Source: Saccoglossus kowalevskii (Eukaryota > Hemichordata > Enteropneusta > Harrimaniidae). Taken from it: a stretch of DNA of 21,998 bases. The stretch lies in the NCBI RefSeq assembly GCF_000003605.2, contig NW_003118930.1, positions 668,233 through 690,230 on the forward strand, in the 5' to 3' direction. Below the pieces are notes generated by a model. It searched no databases. It saw nothing but the letters and a program-made list of their open reading frames with translations, and was not told where the DNA came from. Each line of letters begins with the position of its first letter. Position 1 is the stretch's first letter. The position numbers were made by a program, and so were the translations under genes. Shown here piece after piece: positions 21,801 through 21,998 of this stretch.

Positions 21801-21998
21801 TATACAAGTGTAATACAGGCTCCGAATAGTTATATTTGCAACAATGGTAAAATAACAAATATTACCATTAAAATTAGTATAGAACGATTATAGATACACA
21901 TCGACCGTTGAACAAATTCGCCATCGTTTTTCTGACGTAACGAGCTTTATTCGAGTAGTTTCTTGTAGCGGCACATTGACATATGCAAACTAATCTCA

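Noticed and set aside
1-21998. Virus-derived or LTR-type elements, Polintons, CRISPR arrays or a bacterial-type gene system
   Set aside because: I saw no long terminal repeats, polymerase or capsid-like frames, regularly spaced direct repeats with unique spacers, or operon-like gene arrangement.

Overview
This window is AT-rich eukaryotic DNA, roughly two-thirds A+T by eye. CpG is present and not obviously depleted. There are no bacterial-style operons and no long open frames. Dispersed-repeat fragments, microsatellites, GT/AG splice signals and AATAAA signals are visible. It looks like an intergenic, intron-rich stretch of a metazoan genome, most likely an invertebrate. The marine invertebrate flavour of the 3'-end repeat is an impression, not a proof, and I cannot name a species. 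In sequence of this composition, open frames of 60-100 codons arise by chance in both strands. I treat most of them as noise.

The best-supported gene lies at about 1741-3262, plus strand. It has an E-box, a TATA box (1784-1791), a probable untranslated first exon ending at a perfect GTAAGT donor (2236/2237), an intron of about 0.7 kb, and an acceptor at 2941-2942. The second exon has an ATG 12 bases in that opens a strong signal-peptide-like leader. The same exon holds a short six-cysteine segment in another reading frame, followed by an AATAAA signal and GT-rich sequence. This reads as a small secreted cysteine-rich peptide locus of unknown family. How the two frames relate is left open.

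Other exon-like islands are much weaker. One is a GC-rich four-cysteine segment at 420-567. Another is an open frame with a hydrophobic N-terminus and an in-frame splice donor at 11668-11901. A third is an open frame ending at a donor at 21238-21421. None matches a family I recognise.

The non-genic part holds a 21-base tandem array of about 21 units (14361-14800) with internal higher-order duplication. It also holds a pair of dispersed repeat copies in inverted orientation (near 11302-11362 and 18757-18818) and a regulatory-looking cluster at about 9597-9933 with perfect DR1, CRE and E-box words and a G-rich inverted repeat. There is a possible decayed tRNA-derived SINE near 12335, and a microsatellite-bordered probable interspersed repeat at the 3' end (21483-21800). 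No tRNA, rRNA, CRISPR, retroviral or Polinton-like element could be supported. I found no convincing new multi-gene system; the small secreted-peptide locus is the most interesting candidate.
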